Made by a program: the position numbers and the translations under genes. From Kudoa neothunni (taxonomy: Eukaryota; Cnidaria), in assembly GCA_964304625.1 (NCBI GenBank), contig OZ199838.1, positions 4,030,001 through 4,094,000 of the forward strand: DNA of 64,000 bases, read 5' to 3'. The notes beneath the pieces are model-generated. The model was not told the origin of the DNA and ran no database searches. It worked only from the letters and a program-made list of their open reading frames with translations. Each line of letters begins with the position of its first letter. Within the stretch, counting starts at the first letter, position 1. This document shows positions 25,906 through 38,279 of this stretch, in pieces.

Positions 25906-26365
25906 AGGTCTTAAAAAATTGAGGGTAAGTTACGAGGGTGATTATGTGCTGAAGTGAGGATTATCAGGGATTTGGATAGGGATTTCACGGTTCCAACGTT
26001 TTGTGGTTGTTACTACTTTTTACAAACATTTTGATAGATAATACATCTCAGTAAATTAAGTATATTAGTTTAAACCGCTTAAAACATTCGACTACGCAAA
26101 AATATTGAAGTAGATTATAAAATATGACGTAATATTCCATTTTTTATTCAAAAACTAAGTAATAAATGTTTATTTTTAGGTTTTACACCATCGTTATATT
26201 GTTGAGACAAATAATAAATACATGCTTTGGACTTATTAACATCCATAATTGATCCAATATGAAATTCCCAAAAATCGCATATTTTGATTTGTGACGATGG
26301 CTCTACATAAAAGTTAATTTTCATCAAAAAATAATCATCGAATATCTTTGTGCTTAGTTATTTAA

Positions 26366-27716
26366 CCCTCCCGGGACCAAGTGGGGTCTTTCGTGACCCC
26401 ATTTAAGGTAAACTTTATTTTTAAAAATGAAAACTTCATAGGTTTCCGTTCAAAATTCAATTAATATTAGAAAATATATTATTATACCATATAAAGTCAA
26501 GCTTTTGAAAAATATAAGAATTTATCCCAGAAAAAATGCCTATATAATTGAACACATGTTCACCATGTCCTCATACTTAATGGCTTAACTTCATTTTAAA
26601 ATTATTAAACCATAAAAATAAACAACGACATATTCACGCAATTAACATATATTAAACCCTAAATAAATGCTCTAATTTTAGATTTTCCTTTTTCCTATCG
26701 AGGGATTACGATGATGTTATGAGATTAAATTAAGATTTATCGGCTACATGTGTTTTAGACGTTAGGAATTAACAAAATATATTATTTACTTTTTGATTAT
26801 CAATTTCAGAAGAAATTCATATTTAGGAATTCCCTATAATGTCGGCATCAATAATTTGAGGCTAAACTACAGTGCAAGTGTACCAACTTCGAGGGGGAGA
26901 AGGGCATCGTAACTTATCCGTGAATATTTATGCCAGACTTTCAAGGGTAATTATCATTCGCATTTAAAATATAGTTTCGAGTTATTTAATAAATGTATTG
27001 ATACTGACGAAACGCCTAATTTATGGAAAGCATTGGTCCATGGAAAAGATCACGATGTGCATTTTGTTCACGAAATATTGATCGAAAAACAAATATACGG
27101 TGTTATAACTACAAGCGACCTATTCGCTCGTTTCACCGATTCAAAAAAACATTTCATATTGTCAGACATGTAGTTTTGAATTCGATTGATGTTATCTTTG
27201 AAAAAATTGTTCTCTCTTTAGGAAACCTTGGAATTAATATAATTTATTGTTATATAAACTAATTGTAAATTTGTCGTATTTAATTTTTTTTTATTTGAAT
27301 GTATAAACATACTCAAATACATACAATCGTGACTCAGACCTAATCTTCCTCTCAATTTCGCGATTAACGACTTTTTCCGGAAATCATGCCTGATTTATTG
27401 TAGGGTCGCTTGTGTACATTTCTTATCTATATTTGATTGAACGCCGTTATTATACTTCCAGAAACTTTAAATAATGTAAATATAAGGAGACATTATTCAA
27501 ACATACAATAACATATGTTCTATTGCAGATGTGTATAATATTTAATCGAAGAATTTATTAAGTTTTTTCAATTTTATTCTCGCTAAAACAAACTTATAAA
27601 GGAACTAGAATAACTGTGTTATGAGTAACAATTACAATATTAACTTTTTTTTTCAATTGCGCAATAAAATAAGAAAATAATGTTGGGGTCTAAAACGACA
27701 CGCAGTCCTGAGACGG
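26366..27716 (+). mobile_element. piggyBac-type element relic, second copy
   Basis: The left end follows TTAA at 26362-26365 and reads CCCTCCCGGGACCAAGTGGG, then forms a palindrome (TGGGGTC, short loop, GACCCCA). The right end near 27680-27716 (TGGGGTC...CCTGAGACGG, then ccaa for TTAA) is a decayed inverted copy. The ORF 27023-27262 encodes KRSRCAFCSRNIDRKTNIRC then YNYKRPIRSFHRFKK. This is the cysteine-rich C-terminal domain of piggyBac transposases, with some later cysteines lost. The catalytic part is degraded. Confidence 0.7.
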
Positions 27717-28918
27717 CCAATGCATATAAATAAAAAGATAACTTAATAAAATAAATTAAAAATTTTCATGTTTGAACTTTGGAACAAATATTGTTATAAC
27801 ATTTTCTAAATTATGAATAAACTACCAACAAAAATTTATAAACTAAAAACCATCTTAAGAAATGCATTCGTTGAATTGAAACATCTTCGTTCTAATTTTG
27901 AATAGAATAAATCAGAAAGTTCTGTTTTTAAAATACAAAGTCAAGATTGAATATTTACAAACTTATTACTAACAGATACAAATAAAAAAAATTCAGTGAA
28001 CAATTAAAGACTTCGAATTTGTTAAAATTATAGAGAAATAATAATTTATTTGATGTATTTATCAATAACATTGAGGTTCCACGTGAATCCGAATATGCTC
28101 GACTTAAGATTTATTTCCAGCTTATAGGTAATTTCTTTTTTGGAAGTGTCTATTGGCCCGAGCAAATTGTTTTATTTAATTATCGAGCTTTTTATTATAG
28201 TAAATCTATGTTGTCTGATATAAAACAACTTGTAATTGTTTACTTAATTTTATTTTCGGGGCATATCTGACAAAAATATTTTGTATACTGTAATAAGGTT
28301 TCGACTAAATGGCCCGTAAAAACTCATTATATTGAGTTTATGAGTTACTTATTTTTTCAAATGAATATTTTTAGTTGGAATTTAACGTTTTATTATCTAA
28401 GTAAATAAAATTTTAAATTGTAATAGCTTTAATTTTATTGTAACGAGCGTTGATTCTATCGTATTCATCCTTTAATGTTGCAATACAAAATTATTGTAAA
28501 AAAATGTAAGATTTTTCATAAGAACACAAGAAACATAAAGTATGGAGTTGTTTTATTTCAAGATATTTGGTTATAATAAAAGAAAATTTTGGTTTTAATC
28601 CCACGCGCGTGCTTACGAAATGAGCTTGACTAAACTTAATATGATTTTTCAAATTGGAAATACTTTTAAAATTTTGATGAACTAAAGCTGAAAATAGAAG
28701 AATACGAGCAAAAATTCACGAGAAGTTTATCCATATATGATTCTAAAACCATCGAAACAGCCCAAAAGCGATGTGATAAAACATTAAATCCGATACTTAA
28801 GTATTATCATATAAAATATTGTTGTGTTCATGGCGGAAAAAACGTAATTTCTTTAAATGTTTAATAAAATTTTGTATATGCATTAAAATTCGCAAATATA
28901 TTGTCATTATTTTAGAGA

Positions 28919-30709
28919 ATGCGATCTGCTGGTAAAAGAAATACGAATTCTTACTACAAAGCATGTCCAATGTTTCTAAAATTTTCAGTCTCTGCTGATG
29001 GAAAAAAACTCGTGTTAAAATCCCTTGACTTATCTCATAACCATGATTCTACGAACTTTTCATCACAATTTTTGCATAATAGAAATAAAATATCAAAGGA
29101 TGAAAGTGACCTTATCGCTCAGTTCGTCCAAGTTAACGGAAATTCCAAAGTAATCCAACAAAAAATATTTAATAAAAGGGAAAGTTTGTTTCGTTGAAAA
29201 AACTGTCTAATATGAAGTACTCTTTTAAATCACATACAAAGAGTCTGGAATTTTTAAAAAATTTTAATAAAAAAGGAAGATGTATAGAGATATTAGAAAA
29301 TGACAATGAGTTCAAGAGCTTATTTTTTCAAGACTCGCGGATGAATAGAACACTTCAGGCATATCCTGAAATAATTTGTATGGATGCTACATATAAATTA
29401 TTAAATTTCAGAGCCCCGGTATATTTTGCCGCCGTTATGGATGCTAGGGGAACAACTGAGGTAGTCGCAGTTGGAGTGTTGGTTGAGGAGACCGAAGAAG
29501 TTTTTTCTTGGTTCCTTCAAACGATGAAGAAGCACAATCCAACAATGGAAACAAAAACCAGGGTATTCATGACTGATAAAGACATTGTGGAGAGGAAAGT
29601 TATAAAACAAGTATTTCCTAATTCCAGTCTCCACATATGTTTATATCATGTGCTGAAATCATTCGGTCGAGAAATTAAAACCGAGCGAATGAATATTAGC
29701 AAACAGGAGAAAGATTTGGCCATTGAAATTTTACAAAAAATTTCCTACTCGAAAAATATAAATGAATACAACGAGAGAAAAAAAGCCCTGAAGGAAAGCG
29801 TTGGTGAAAATGTTTATCGATATTTCACCAACAACTGGGACCCTATCAAACACGAATGGGTCACAGGACTTCGAAGCTATGAGGGGATGTTTGGAAACCT
29901 CACCAATAACCACCAATAACCGGGTTGAATGTATCAACTCAAAAGTGAAACAAGTCATTCCTCTTTATTCTTCCTTTGAAGAATTTATAAAAATGTTCGT
30001 AATTTATTTGGAAGGTTCTAGAATGGAGAAGGATACTAAAGCTGCTAAGGAGCCTCTTAAAACTCCTCGACGCGAAATAAACGAAACTATGTTGATTTAT
30101 TTCAAATATTTAACGCTATACTCATATAAAAAAGTTTTGGAAGAATTTGATCAATTTATGTTCACACAAAACGTACAAAACGACGAATCTTCGATGGATA
30201 ATTATACAGAGGCAACTACTGAGGAATGCAATTGTCCCTTCCGTCTTAGCATGGAACTGCCATGTCGTCACATTTTCTACATGCGGAAAAAACAAAATCT
30301 TTCTCTTTTTGATAAATTTTTGTGCTTGAAGAGATGGACAAGGGAGTATTTTGTTGAAAATTCTGAACTGGCCGATGTTTATGAAACAAATAATAGTTCA
30401 TCAGAGAATGGTTTGATTGCTATAAATTCATTACCAAAAACTACTGTCTATTCGGAGCATAGAAAATTTAATGAAGCCACTAAATTGATGAAAGATGTAG
30501 CCGCAAGAATTTCAGAAAAAACTGGATCTGATTATGAATATTGGATGAATGAATTAAGAAAATTAGTTAAATTTGTTGAAAATGATGAAAAAATTCGAAT
30601 TGAAAAGATTGATGATACATATCCTACAGACCAGATATTAAATGCACCAAATGAAGATATAATTATGATAGAACTTTCATGTATTTTTCTTATTAAATAT
30701 TTGAAATAA
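28919..30709 (+). pseudogene. MULE transposase (FLYWCH-like, DDE, SWIM), frameshifted
   Basis: The N-terminal part (28919-29197) has a FLYWCH/FAR1-like module: YYKACPMFLKFSV, then LDLSHNHD. The middle (29194-29919) is the MULE DDE core, with MDATYKLLNFRAPVYFAAVM, FMTDKD and HICLYHVLKSFG. The end (29801-30709) carries the SWIM finger CNCPFRLSMELPCRHIF. The frame shifts twice: near 29195, and at 29901-29920, where the ten bases caccaataac are repeated in tandem. Without one repeat unit the frame would run from NLTNN into RVECINSK. Most of the sequence is otherwise open, so the loss is fairly recent compared with the other elements here. Confidence 0.85.
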
Positions 30710-30874
30710 ATTAAGTAGATAGTGAAACTCAAGGGAAAAACCATAATCTAACAAAGTAAAATGCATATCAAATCGTAATTATTATTCTCTCAATAGGCAA
30801 TCATATAATAATGAGAAATCGCCCACATGTTGTCTTGAAGCCAAAAAAGTTTCAGGTAAAGTTCTTTCTATGAC

Positions 30875-31369
30875 GTGTTTGAGTTGGCATTATTAGGATT
30901 AGTTTTACCCTCAAAAATAAAACGCAGAGGTCGCCCGAAGGGTTCATCAAATACGGTGATTGGTTTAAAACGTTCGAATTTATTTTCCAAATCGTTTTTT
31001 AATCTAACAGAAAAACAAAAACTTTCTAGTAATTCAAATACATTTTGTTTATTTTTAACAATTATTAGAAATGCATTGTTGGTTTGTTGATAAGAAGATA
31101 GCTGTTAGAGTATTGAGGGGCGGAACAGTTATCGACGAAAATGAAGTCGAGGTTTTTTCTGGTAACGTAATTGATGCCGTCCTTGACCCAAGAATTAATA
31201 TTGAACAAATCTTTCCCTACTTTTCTAAAGATTCTCTATTTAACACAAAAACAATGAATCCATAGGCTGCGACATATGTCTTCAATGGAGCCATTTTAAA
31301 TGTCAACAGATTAAAATGAGCCCATCGTCAAAATATTGGAGTTGCATGAATTGTAAATCAAAAAAATGA
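30875..31369 (+). pseudogene. MULE accessory protein with AT-hook and PHD-like finger
   Basis: The first frame (30875-31090) has an AT-hook-like PSKIKRRGRPKGSSNTVIGL. The next frame (31071-31265) has CWFVDKKIAVRVLRGGTVID. A third frame gives GCDICLQWSHFKCQQIK and YWSCMNCKSKK ending at a stop at 31369. The last part has the cysteine/histidine spacing of a compact PHD-type finger (C-x2-C, W-x-H-x2-C, W-x-C-x2-C). Similar AT-hook plus PHD-like tails accompany FLYWCH-type MULE transposases. Two frame changes are needed, so in this copy it is broken, unless short introns are involved. Confidence 0.6.
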
Positions 31370-32370
31370 GTGTAAGAGAAATTATGATAAAAAAGTTTCC
31401 GTTTTAATTCATATGCTATTTAGATACATCTGATACGATCGTGAATATGTATTTTACAAATCCATAAGATGGAATTTATGTTACAACGATTTAAAATGAT
31501 TTTTTTTTCAAAATTCAATATAGTCATAGTCGTGTAGTAGAATTCATGGGAACATCTGTGTGATGCATGGCTTGGTGAAAAAAGTCTAAGTCCAACATTT
31601 TTTGAATAAAATCACCAATAAAAAATTATATGTTTAAATGTTGAAAATAACATTTCAAATATGAATTAAATTTCTGTAGCGGATAATCAAATTTTAATAT
31701 TTTAATTGAGAACATTAAATTTCAATTAATATCGTCAAAATTCAGTTTATATACAAAGTCAATATAAGGGAGTATGCTAAGTGTCATGATCAGATGGCGT
31801 TAAATAAGGTATAAATCGATAAATTGGATTCATTTTCAAAAAGAAAATCATACTTACAGCATATACTTAAATTGAGTGATTTCACATCGATATCAAAAAT
31901 AACAATCGGAGTTTGACGCCATTTGGAGTTTTGGGTTAACGGCAATCATATATACGAGTCAAAGCAATTCAAAAATATTTAAAACACAAAATGACACGAT
32001 TAAATAATTGAATTCATTTTTTCGATTAATATAACACGGATGCATCATACCAGAAAATTATTATTGCACAATACGTGAAGCGAATACATTTCATAGTAAT
32101 AAGAAATCACAAAAACATTTAATTTAAATTTTGAAACAAGTTTATAAAGAAAATAGAGCATTTACTGCACTCAATTACAAGAATGATGAGGTTTGGTTTT
32201 TCTTTAGTAGCGCCTTATATCACAGGTTCCTAAAAACCATCGTCTTTTATTTTTTTTTACATTAATATATAATCCATTGTAATAATTTTCTGTCCTATTA
32301 AAATTTAAAAAGAATCCCTCTAATAGGTAAAAACAATTTGTTCGGGCCAATTGACACTGCCTTCTTTTTT

Positions 32371-34000
32371 ATTTTAATTTAATTACCTAATGGAATTTTT
32401 TGTGTTAAGAACAAATATGACAAAACTTTTGAAGAAGAAGTGAATTAACCGGACGAATTGCAGGAAACGACTTTATTTCCGATTTTGTATGCGACACTGC
32501 CTGAAGTTCGTACACAGATACTGTGGTACTGTAGTTTAGTCGATATTTTAAAAGAAATAAAATAGTTTATTCCAAAAAATAATGCATTGCGGAATGTTGA
32601 TAAGAAAATCTCTCCTAAGATTGATTACAAAAATCCACTGTGAACGAATCATACAATCTTGTTAATACATTGAATTAATCTCTTCGAAATGGAGAATAAT
32701 CCTTATACCCTCGATTTTTTGAAGGCCTAGTTGCAACCTGGGCGTCCAATGAGACTATTGGAAAATACCCAAGATTCGACGAAATAACCCAAGGTCGCAA
32801 AGAAAACAATAATACTATTAAAATAACAGAAATTTTTATTTTAAACTTATTTTCTAATTATTATCGTCAATTGAATCGTCTTCTTTAATTTCACAACCCT
32901 CGGCTAACATGTTTGATCTATTTTTCAAGCGTTCAAGATATCGTTGGCTCACATCATGTATTAGTTTATTTGTTGGATACGACGTCAAACACGTATTATT
33001 ATTTCTTCTGATCAACTACTTCGCGAGAAGTTTACATTTTACAGTTTTAACCTTTAATAAGCTTTTTTAGTTTTTATTTCGTTCATTAATGAAAAAACTC
33101 GTCCAACGTTTGCAGTAACTGAAATTGCTGTACATAGCATCTTGATCAAGTAAATCTGTAAAACCTACTTTTAACCAAGCTTGATTGAAGCACATATATC
33201 ACGTTTTTTAGCTCCGTTTGAATTTTCACTCGTACTTTGAAATAATATGCGTCTGTACTTTCAAATATGTTAAAAAACTAGAAAAATTTAAAGACAACGT
33301 TAAAATACCCAAATACAGTCGGAATAATAATTACAATTGATCAAATAATAATTATTCACGAATCAGAAAACAGCGTGTTGACGACGATCGTGATATCTTA
33401 TTAAAATGTAAAATAATTTTAATTCTCTCCCTTATTAAAACAATAAATATGATTATTATACCTAATTGTAAAACTTATTATTTATAAGCTGATCACCAAG
33501 AATTCAGTAATCTACAAGTTTTGTAAATAACCAAACACCCAAGATTTGACTTAAAGTGAAAAAACCCCCAAGAGCCCAAGGTTAATAGAGAAATCTCAAG
33601 ATCTTGGGGAAAAACCTAAGGTTTGGACGTTCTGGTTGCAATGTTTAATACGCATTTTTTTTGATGGTCATGAGGGGATTACGTATTATCGGTTGCCTAC
33701 TGTATCACATCCGACTATGAATTATCCGCACGCTAAAGACAATCATCTCTGTTATTATTTCTTAGTGTTTTTTATGTTTAAAAATAATGTCATGATCCAT
33801 TAGAATTAAATATCGGAGGTCTTCAAAACCCCATTGTTAATTATAATATCCATCTGAACATTAATTTACTATTTACTATTTGTTATATTTATATTATTTC
33901 TTAATTAAATCTCACATATCAAATACATATTTTTTTACAATATTAAATTTAATGAGGAATAGTGGACACTTTTTTCTTATTTTTTCAAATGTTTTAAGTT
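32371..34000. other. Intergenic with one TIR element and a lone Tigger end
   Basis: No gene was found. About 32724-33640 is bounded by inverted TTGCAACC ends. At 33680-33708 there is a reverse-oriented Tigger-type end (ggttgcctactgta) with no partner in reach. Confidence 0.4.
32724..33640. repeat. Non-autonomous TIR element, TTGCAACC ends
   Basis: The left end tagttgcaacctgggcgtcc and the right end ggacgttctggttgcaa are inverted copies. Both sides continue with reiterated cccaag-type segments (acccaagattcgac; caagatcttggg). No target duplication or coding content was seen. Confidence 0.45.
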
Positions 34001-34697
34001 AGTGGCTCCCTATAGGACAATGTTTCCCAACGTGTGCAAGAAAAAATTTTGGTGAGACGTGGAAATTCCTAAGTATTGTTGTGACACGGATAATGGTGGG
34101 ATAAATGGGAAGTATGATATACTTTGAAGTCAGTATCGCGATGTTCGATATCGCTATATTGATAAGTGACGATTAATATCATAAAAAATATGACAAGCAA
34201 TGACCAATTACTAATTATACAAAAATTAATAATAATATTTAACATTCCCCTCACCCAAATAGAATCAGAATAGTTTGGATCTCAATCTCGTCACATTTAT
34301 GATCATGTATACCCCCTTTTGATTAAACTTGATATAATACTGATTAATTTTTATATATATTCCGTTCATTAGCTGCGTATACTCGAAAGTCTTTCCTAAT
34401 GAAAATTGGATTACCACGAGTTTCATTTGACGCAATTTTTGATGGAATGAAGAACTAAAGATGTTAATTTTTAAGGTCCGTCGTGAAATCAATTTCAATC
34501 TGATCGAATTCACCTTAATTTTAATTAAAAAAAGTATATATTAATTACTTTCAACTTTTAATTTTATAGGGAGTCTTATTCAAAGTAATAAACTGTTTAG
34601 GTTAAATAAATCAATACTTTTGAAAAGAGTGGGGTCCGGAACTTTTTTTAAGAAATAAGAAAAAGTGGGACGTGATAGAAAAACATAGGGAACCACT
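34001..34697. mobile_element. hAT-type MITE, copy B
   Basis: Copy of the 14261-14946 element on the same strand, with extended identity (for example gtgacacggataatg, caaatagaatcagaatagtttggat, actcgaaagtctttcctaatg). The outer ends agtggctcccta and tagggaaccact are inverted. No clear 8-bp duplication remains. Confidence 0.75.
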
Positions 34698-34879
34698 GCA
34701 TTAGTAGATGTTCCGCCCTTTTAATATTTCCGCATTAGACAGGTCAAGTCGACAAAGTGTATTATTTAACAAATACCGACCGTTTACCACTAGATGGGTA
34801 TAAATGATTGCTCAAGTAAGACTTCTGGCAGTATACTTTGCAATAAGGATGACTGTATCCATTATCTTATCAATGTTGG

Positions 34880-35672
34880 TATATTGAAGTCACCAGATAA
34901 CTGTATGAAATGCAATGGTACCAGCCATTCAATATATCGAAAAAATCGGTGATGCTGTTCCAAAATGTGTAGAAAGGAAATTTCTATTTTTGTGTCAACA
35001 TTTTTCTGTAATGTGAGAGTTAAACTTCATTATTTCTTGGAGTTGGCATATTACTGGCTTGTGGGTGTGAAAAGCGTTAACTTGGGTATAATTACGGGAC
35101 ATACTTTTCAAACAATAACTGACTATCGTCACTATCTTCTCCAGCTGGTAGCGGACAATCTGGACTTTGAGGACATAGTTATTGGAGAAGAAAACGTAAT
35201 TGTTGAGATCGATGAATCCGAATTTGGCAAAGTGAAGCATAATAGAGGGCATGGCGTTATTGGAGCCTGAGTTCTTGGAGGTGTAGAAAGGACACCAGAA
35301 CGAAAGATGTTTTTAATAGAGGTTCCTGATAGAACCACTGAGACTCTAATCCAGAAAATTTAAACATACGTTCATCGTGACTCCATTATCATAATTGTCT
35401 GCTTCAAAAGGTATGGGACACTTTATAATTTCTAGGCTCATCGCAATGTAGAACATGTGGATAATGCCACAGGGACTCATACAAACATCATCGAGGAAGC
35501 GTGGGGTGTTATCAAATATAAAATATCACGAAGAAACAGAACATATTCAGTAAATGAAGGTAGTTCTGTCAGTATGGACGGTATTAATGCATTTCTTGGT
35601 GAATTTAAGTGGAGACGAAAAAATAATCATGATTTATGGGCTGTCTTTTTATCCTCATTAAAAAATTTTTAG
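34880..35672 (+). pseudogene. Merlin (IS1595/ISXO2-like) transposase relic, copy 2
   Basis: Reading along the plus strand, a decayed zinc ribbon (DNCMKCNGTSHSIY near 34900) is followed by the IS1595 DDE core: LELAYYWLVGVKSVNLG, LDFEDIVIGEENVIVEIDES, then VLGGVERTPERKMF, LIEVPDRTTETLI, HVDNATGTHTNIIEEAWGVI and FLGEFKWRRKNNHDLWAVF. All family blocks are present, but at least two frame changes and two in-frame stops break it. One stop is a TGA in place of Trp after GHGVIGA, as in copy 1. Other Trp codons in the ORF are TGG, so TGA is not read as Trp in general. Confidence 0.8.
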
Positions 35673-37333
35673 TTAATATCAATTAGATTTTTATTTGTTA
35701 TGTTTTCATAATGATTTTTATTGATGGCGCCAATCCATTATTAAATCGGATCAGGGGATGTATATCAAAGTTCGGCCAAACCTAATAAACTGATAAGTTG
35801 TTACTACTTATCCCCTTCCATGAACACCTATTCACTTCACGACATCAAATGAGTCTACATCCTTCATTACTACGATAGTTTTGTCTATTTAACACTTTCA
35901 CCTATTATTATCTGGTTATCACATCCCTGTCCCTTGAAAAAGTTGGTTCCGAGTGGCAAGAGCTTAAGCCGAAATTACGCTCTTGTCAATTCTACCACCC
36001 TGATCTCACTTTAACCATAAGATAAAACAAAAGCTCAACATTTATTACCCTAAAAGCACACATGAGTTCATAATTTGATTTCATTATGTTATAAAGACCT
36101 GTTTATCTGATAATGTGATTGGCAGTTGAACCCATTCGGGTTCAAGGGCCGATATGTTCACAGTCATTGGCTTCGCCAGGTTTCCAAAATGTTTTCCGAT
36201 AATTCTTTATTTTTACGAATTGCTTGGATACCACGTAGTGAAATTCTTGCTTCAATAAAATGCAAGTTATCCTTACATTGTTTTAATTTATATTTGTTTT
36301 AATTAATAATTCTAATGCGGACTAATATTTCCATATTTGTTTTCCTATCAAAAACAATTCACAGCAAAGGAAATCAAGTTCATTGTTAATTAATTTTCAT
36401 ACAAGTGCATTTGAATACTTGGTGAATGAATTGTAAATCGATTCATACCTAACTATAAGCTCACTTTTGGTTTTTTATAGGTGGCTTAATAGAGCACGTT
36501 GGTTATTCCGCAGTTATCTTCAAAAAGCGTTGACACGAAAATTCGTTTTTTGGATCCTTCAATAAAATATAATTATATTCTTATGGTTATGATTATGATT
36601 ATGATTAATTAGTGTGAAAACATGCTAATGGCATGCCAACAAATAAGAAATGTTGACAGCAATATCAGTTGAAACACAGGTTTATAATCACAGCAAGATT
36701 ATGCTCAGTGAAGTTATTAGATTTGTTTTTAGGTCAAGGGATTTTTACCTCAGTCTATGATCTAGGATATGAGAATGTTTGTATCATGCGTTTTAAGGAG
36801 GACTTACTGTTCGATAAATTCTTTTTCTTCTTAATCTGTTAAATATAGCCTAAAGTATACTAAAAAGATAGAAATCCAAACATTTCTTGAGTGAAGCTAT
36901 TTAAATGTATAATCCGCTAATGGTGTTAACGTTGGCATTATCGATAGCATGTTTTTGAGATCTATTCAGTTTTTCTTTTATTTCAGTTATTAATTGGATT
37001 ATTTGTTAACATAATAGATACATTTATAAGCAATGTTATTCATTGATTATTAATACACATCCGACGGACCTTTAGAAAATGTGGGAAAATAGTTTGGTTT
37101 ATTGGTAGTTATCGGTTGTGCACTTTGGATAATTAGAATCGTGTGTGGTTAAGGTAAAAATCGAGTGAGAAATGTGATTTAAAAACTATTTCTATCATGA
37201 TCAGTAGGCACTAATCATATTATGGGTTTATTGAGACACGCCTATTGATCGTGTAAATCCTCTAGGTAAAATTATCGGGTGAATAGGCTAACGTCCCAAC
37301 GAGTATCCGCTTGCTAAGCCTCAATATATAAAG
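35673..37333. other. Intergenic, upstream of coactosin
   Basis: No gene is supported. A short hairpin (GAACCC, loop, GGGTTC) lies near 36129-36144 and a GC-richer block near 35780-36010, but neither folds as a tRNA and no promoter box is clear. Confidence 0.4.
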
Positions 37334-38064
37334 ATGAACGTTTCCGTTGATGATGATGTAATTTCACAAGCTTGTGATTCTGTTAGAAATGAAAAAAATA
37401 TGAGATGGTAACAAAACAACAAAGACTGTATGTTGGAATTTCTTAAATTATTTTGGGTAGGTGTTCTATCCAGTATGACGACGAAGCTAAAAATATTAAC
37501 GCTGTGAAAACTGGTGAAGATTATTCTGATTTTGTCAGTCTATGCAATCGTAAGTTGATTCCTTGTTTTGTTGGCAGTAAAAATTCCATTCCAACCCAAG
37601 CATAAAGTGAACTGATAAGGTTTTGTTGATGTTCCAATAGTTGGTAATTGGTTGTATTGAGAGTTGTGCTGATTCCAGCCCACACTTAAGTAACGGTTAC
37701 AAATTCTTTAAATACAAACAAAACTTATCTTGGGCTAAACATTAAATTTCCTGTTGACTATAATAAAAATTCATGCATTAATTGTATTATAATAGCTGCT
37801 GACAGAGTGTACGGTTTTGTGAAATTCACCACTGGTGATGAGATGAGCAAAAGGGAAAAATTCGTCTTTATCGCATGGTGTGGAGAAAAAGTTTCACCAT
37901 TGAAAAAAGCCCAAGTTAGTACACACAAAGCTTTGGTGAAAAAAGCGGTTCAAAACTTTGCGGTTGAGGTTCAAGCTTATTCACCAGACGATCTCAATGA
38001 AAAATCCATCCTTCAACAGTTAATCAAAGCTGGTGGTGCCAACTATGGAACTGGTGGAAGATAA
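37334..38064 (+). CDS. COTL1: Coactosin-like actin-binding protein
   Basis: Three exons, 37334-37407, 37461-37549 and 37796-38064, join in phase to 143 residues (human coactosin-like protein 142). It is an ADF/cofilin-fold F-actin-binding protein of the cytosol. Seen in order: MNVSVDDDVISQACDSVRNE, WCSIQYDDEAKNINAVKTGE, DRVYGFVKFTTGDEMSKREK, FIAWCGEKVSPLKKAQVSTH, KALVKKAVQNFAVEVQAY and the family C-terminus KAGGANYGTGGR. The block FVKFTTGDEMSKREKF is nearly identical to the vertebrate protein, and so is KAGGANY. Introns are 53 and 246 nt. This is the best-conserved gene in the window and looks intact. Confidence 0.95.
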
Positions 38065-38279
38065 TTCCGTTTGTTGTCTCTCTAATTTATCTAAATAACA
38101 TTCAAATCGAAAGATGCATAATTTTGATTGTTTACAATTCGCTGAACTATCAAAATTCTCTCTATTATAGTTTAATTTTATGTGTTTGAGGTTATTAGTG
38201 TGTTTTTCTTTGAGTTTTGATATTAGTAGATAAGCTTGGTAATGTAATGTATGACTTATAGTTTGACTATAGTCGAACT

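Larger units (their letters stand above)
24229..26365. other. Intergenic with repeat fragments
   Basis: Holds the BTAF1 upstream region (a GC-richer block near 24200-24310), a dispersed repeat near 24660-24890 and a weak Tigger-type inverted pair at 25396 and 25905. No gene was found. Confidence 0.4.
28142..32361 (+). mobile_element. Mutator-like element with 9-bp TSD and accessory ORF
   Basis: The 4220-bp element is bounded by inverted ends that match at 30 of 33 positions, starting GG(A/C)AGTGTC(T/A)ATTGGCCCGA and continuing into CAAATTGTTTT. TTCTTTTTT lies immediately outside both ends (28133-28141 and 32362-32370), a perfect 9-bp target duplication typical of Mutator. It contains a MULE transposase relic with FLYWCH-like and SWIM zinc-binding parts (28919-30709) and a second ORF region (30875-31369). 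Element 52144-52185 has the same ends. Confidence 0.88.

Noticed and set aside
36120-36200. Possible tRNA around a GAACCC/GGGTTC hairpin
   Set aside because: No acceptor, D-arm or anticodon arm can be drawn around it.
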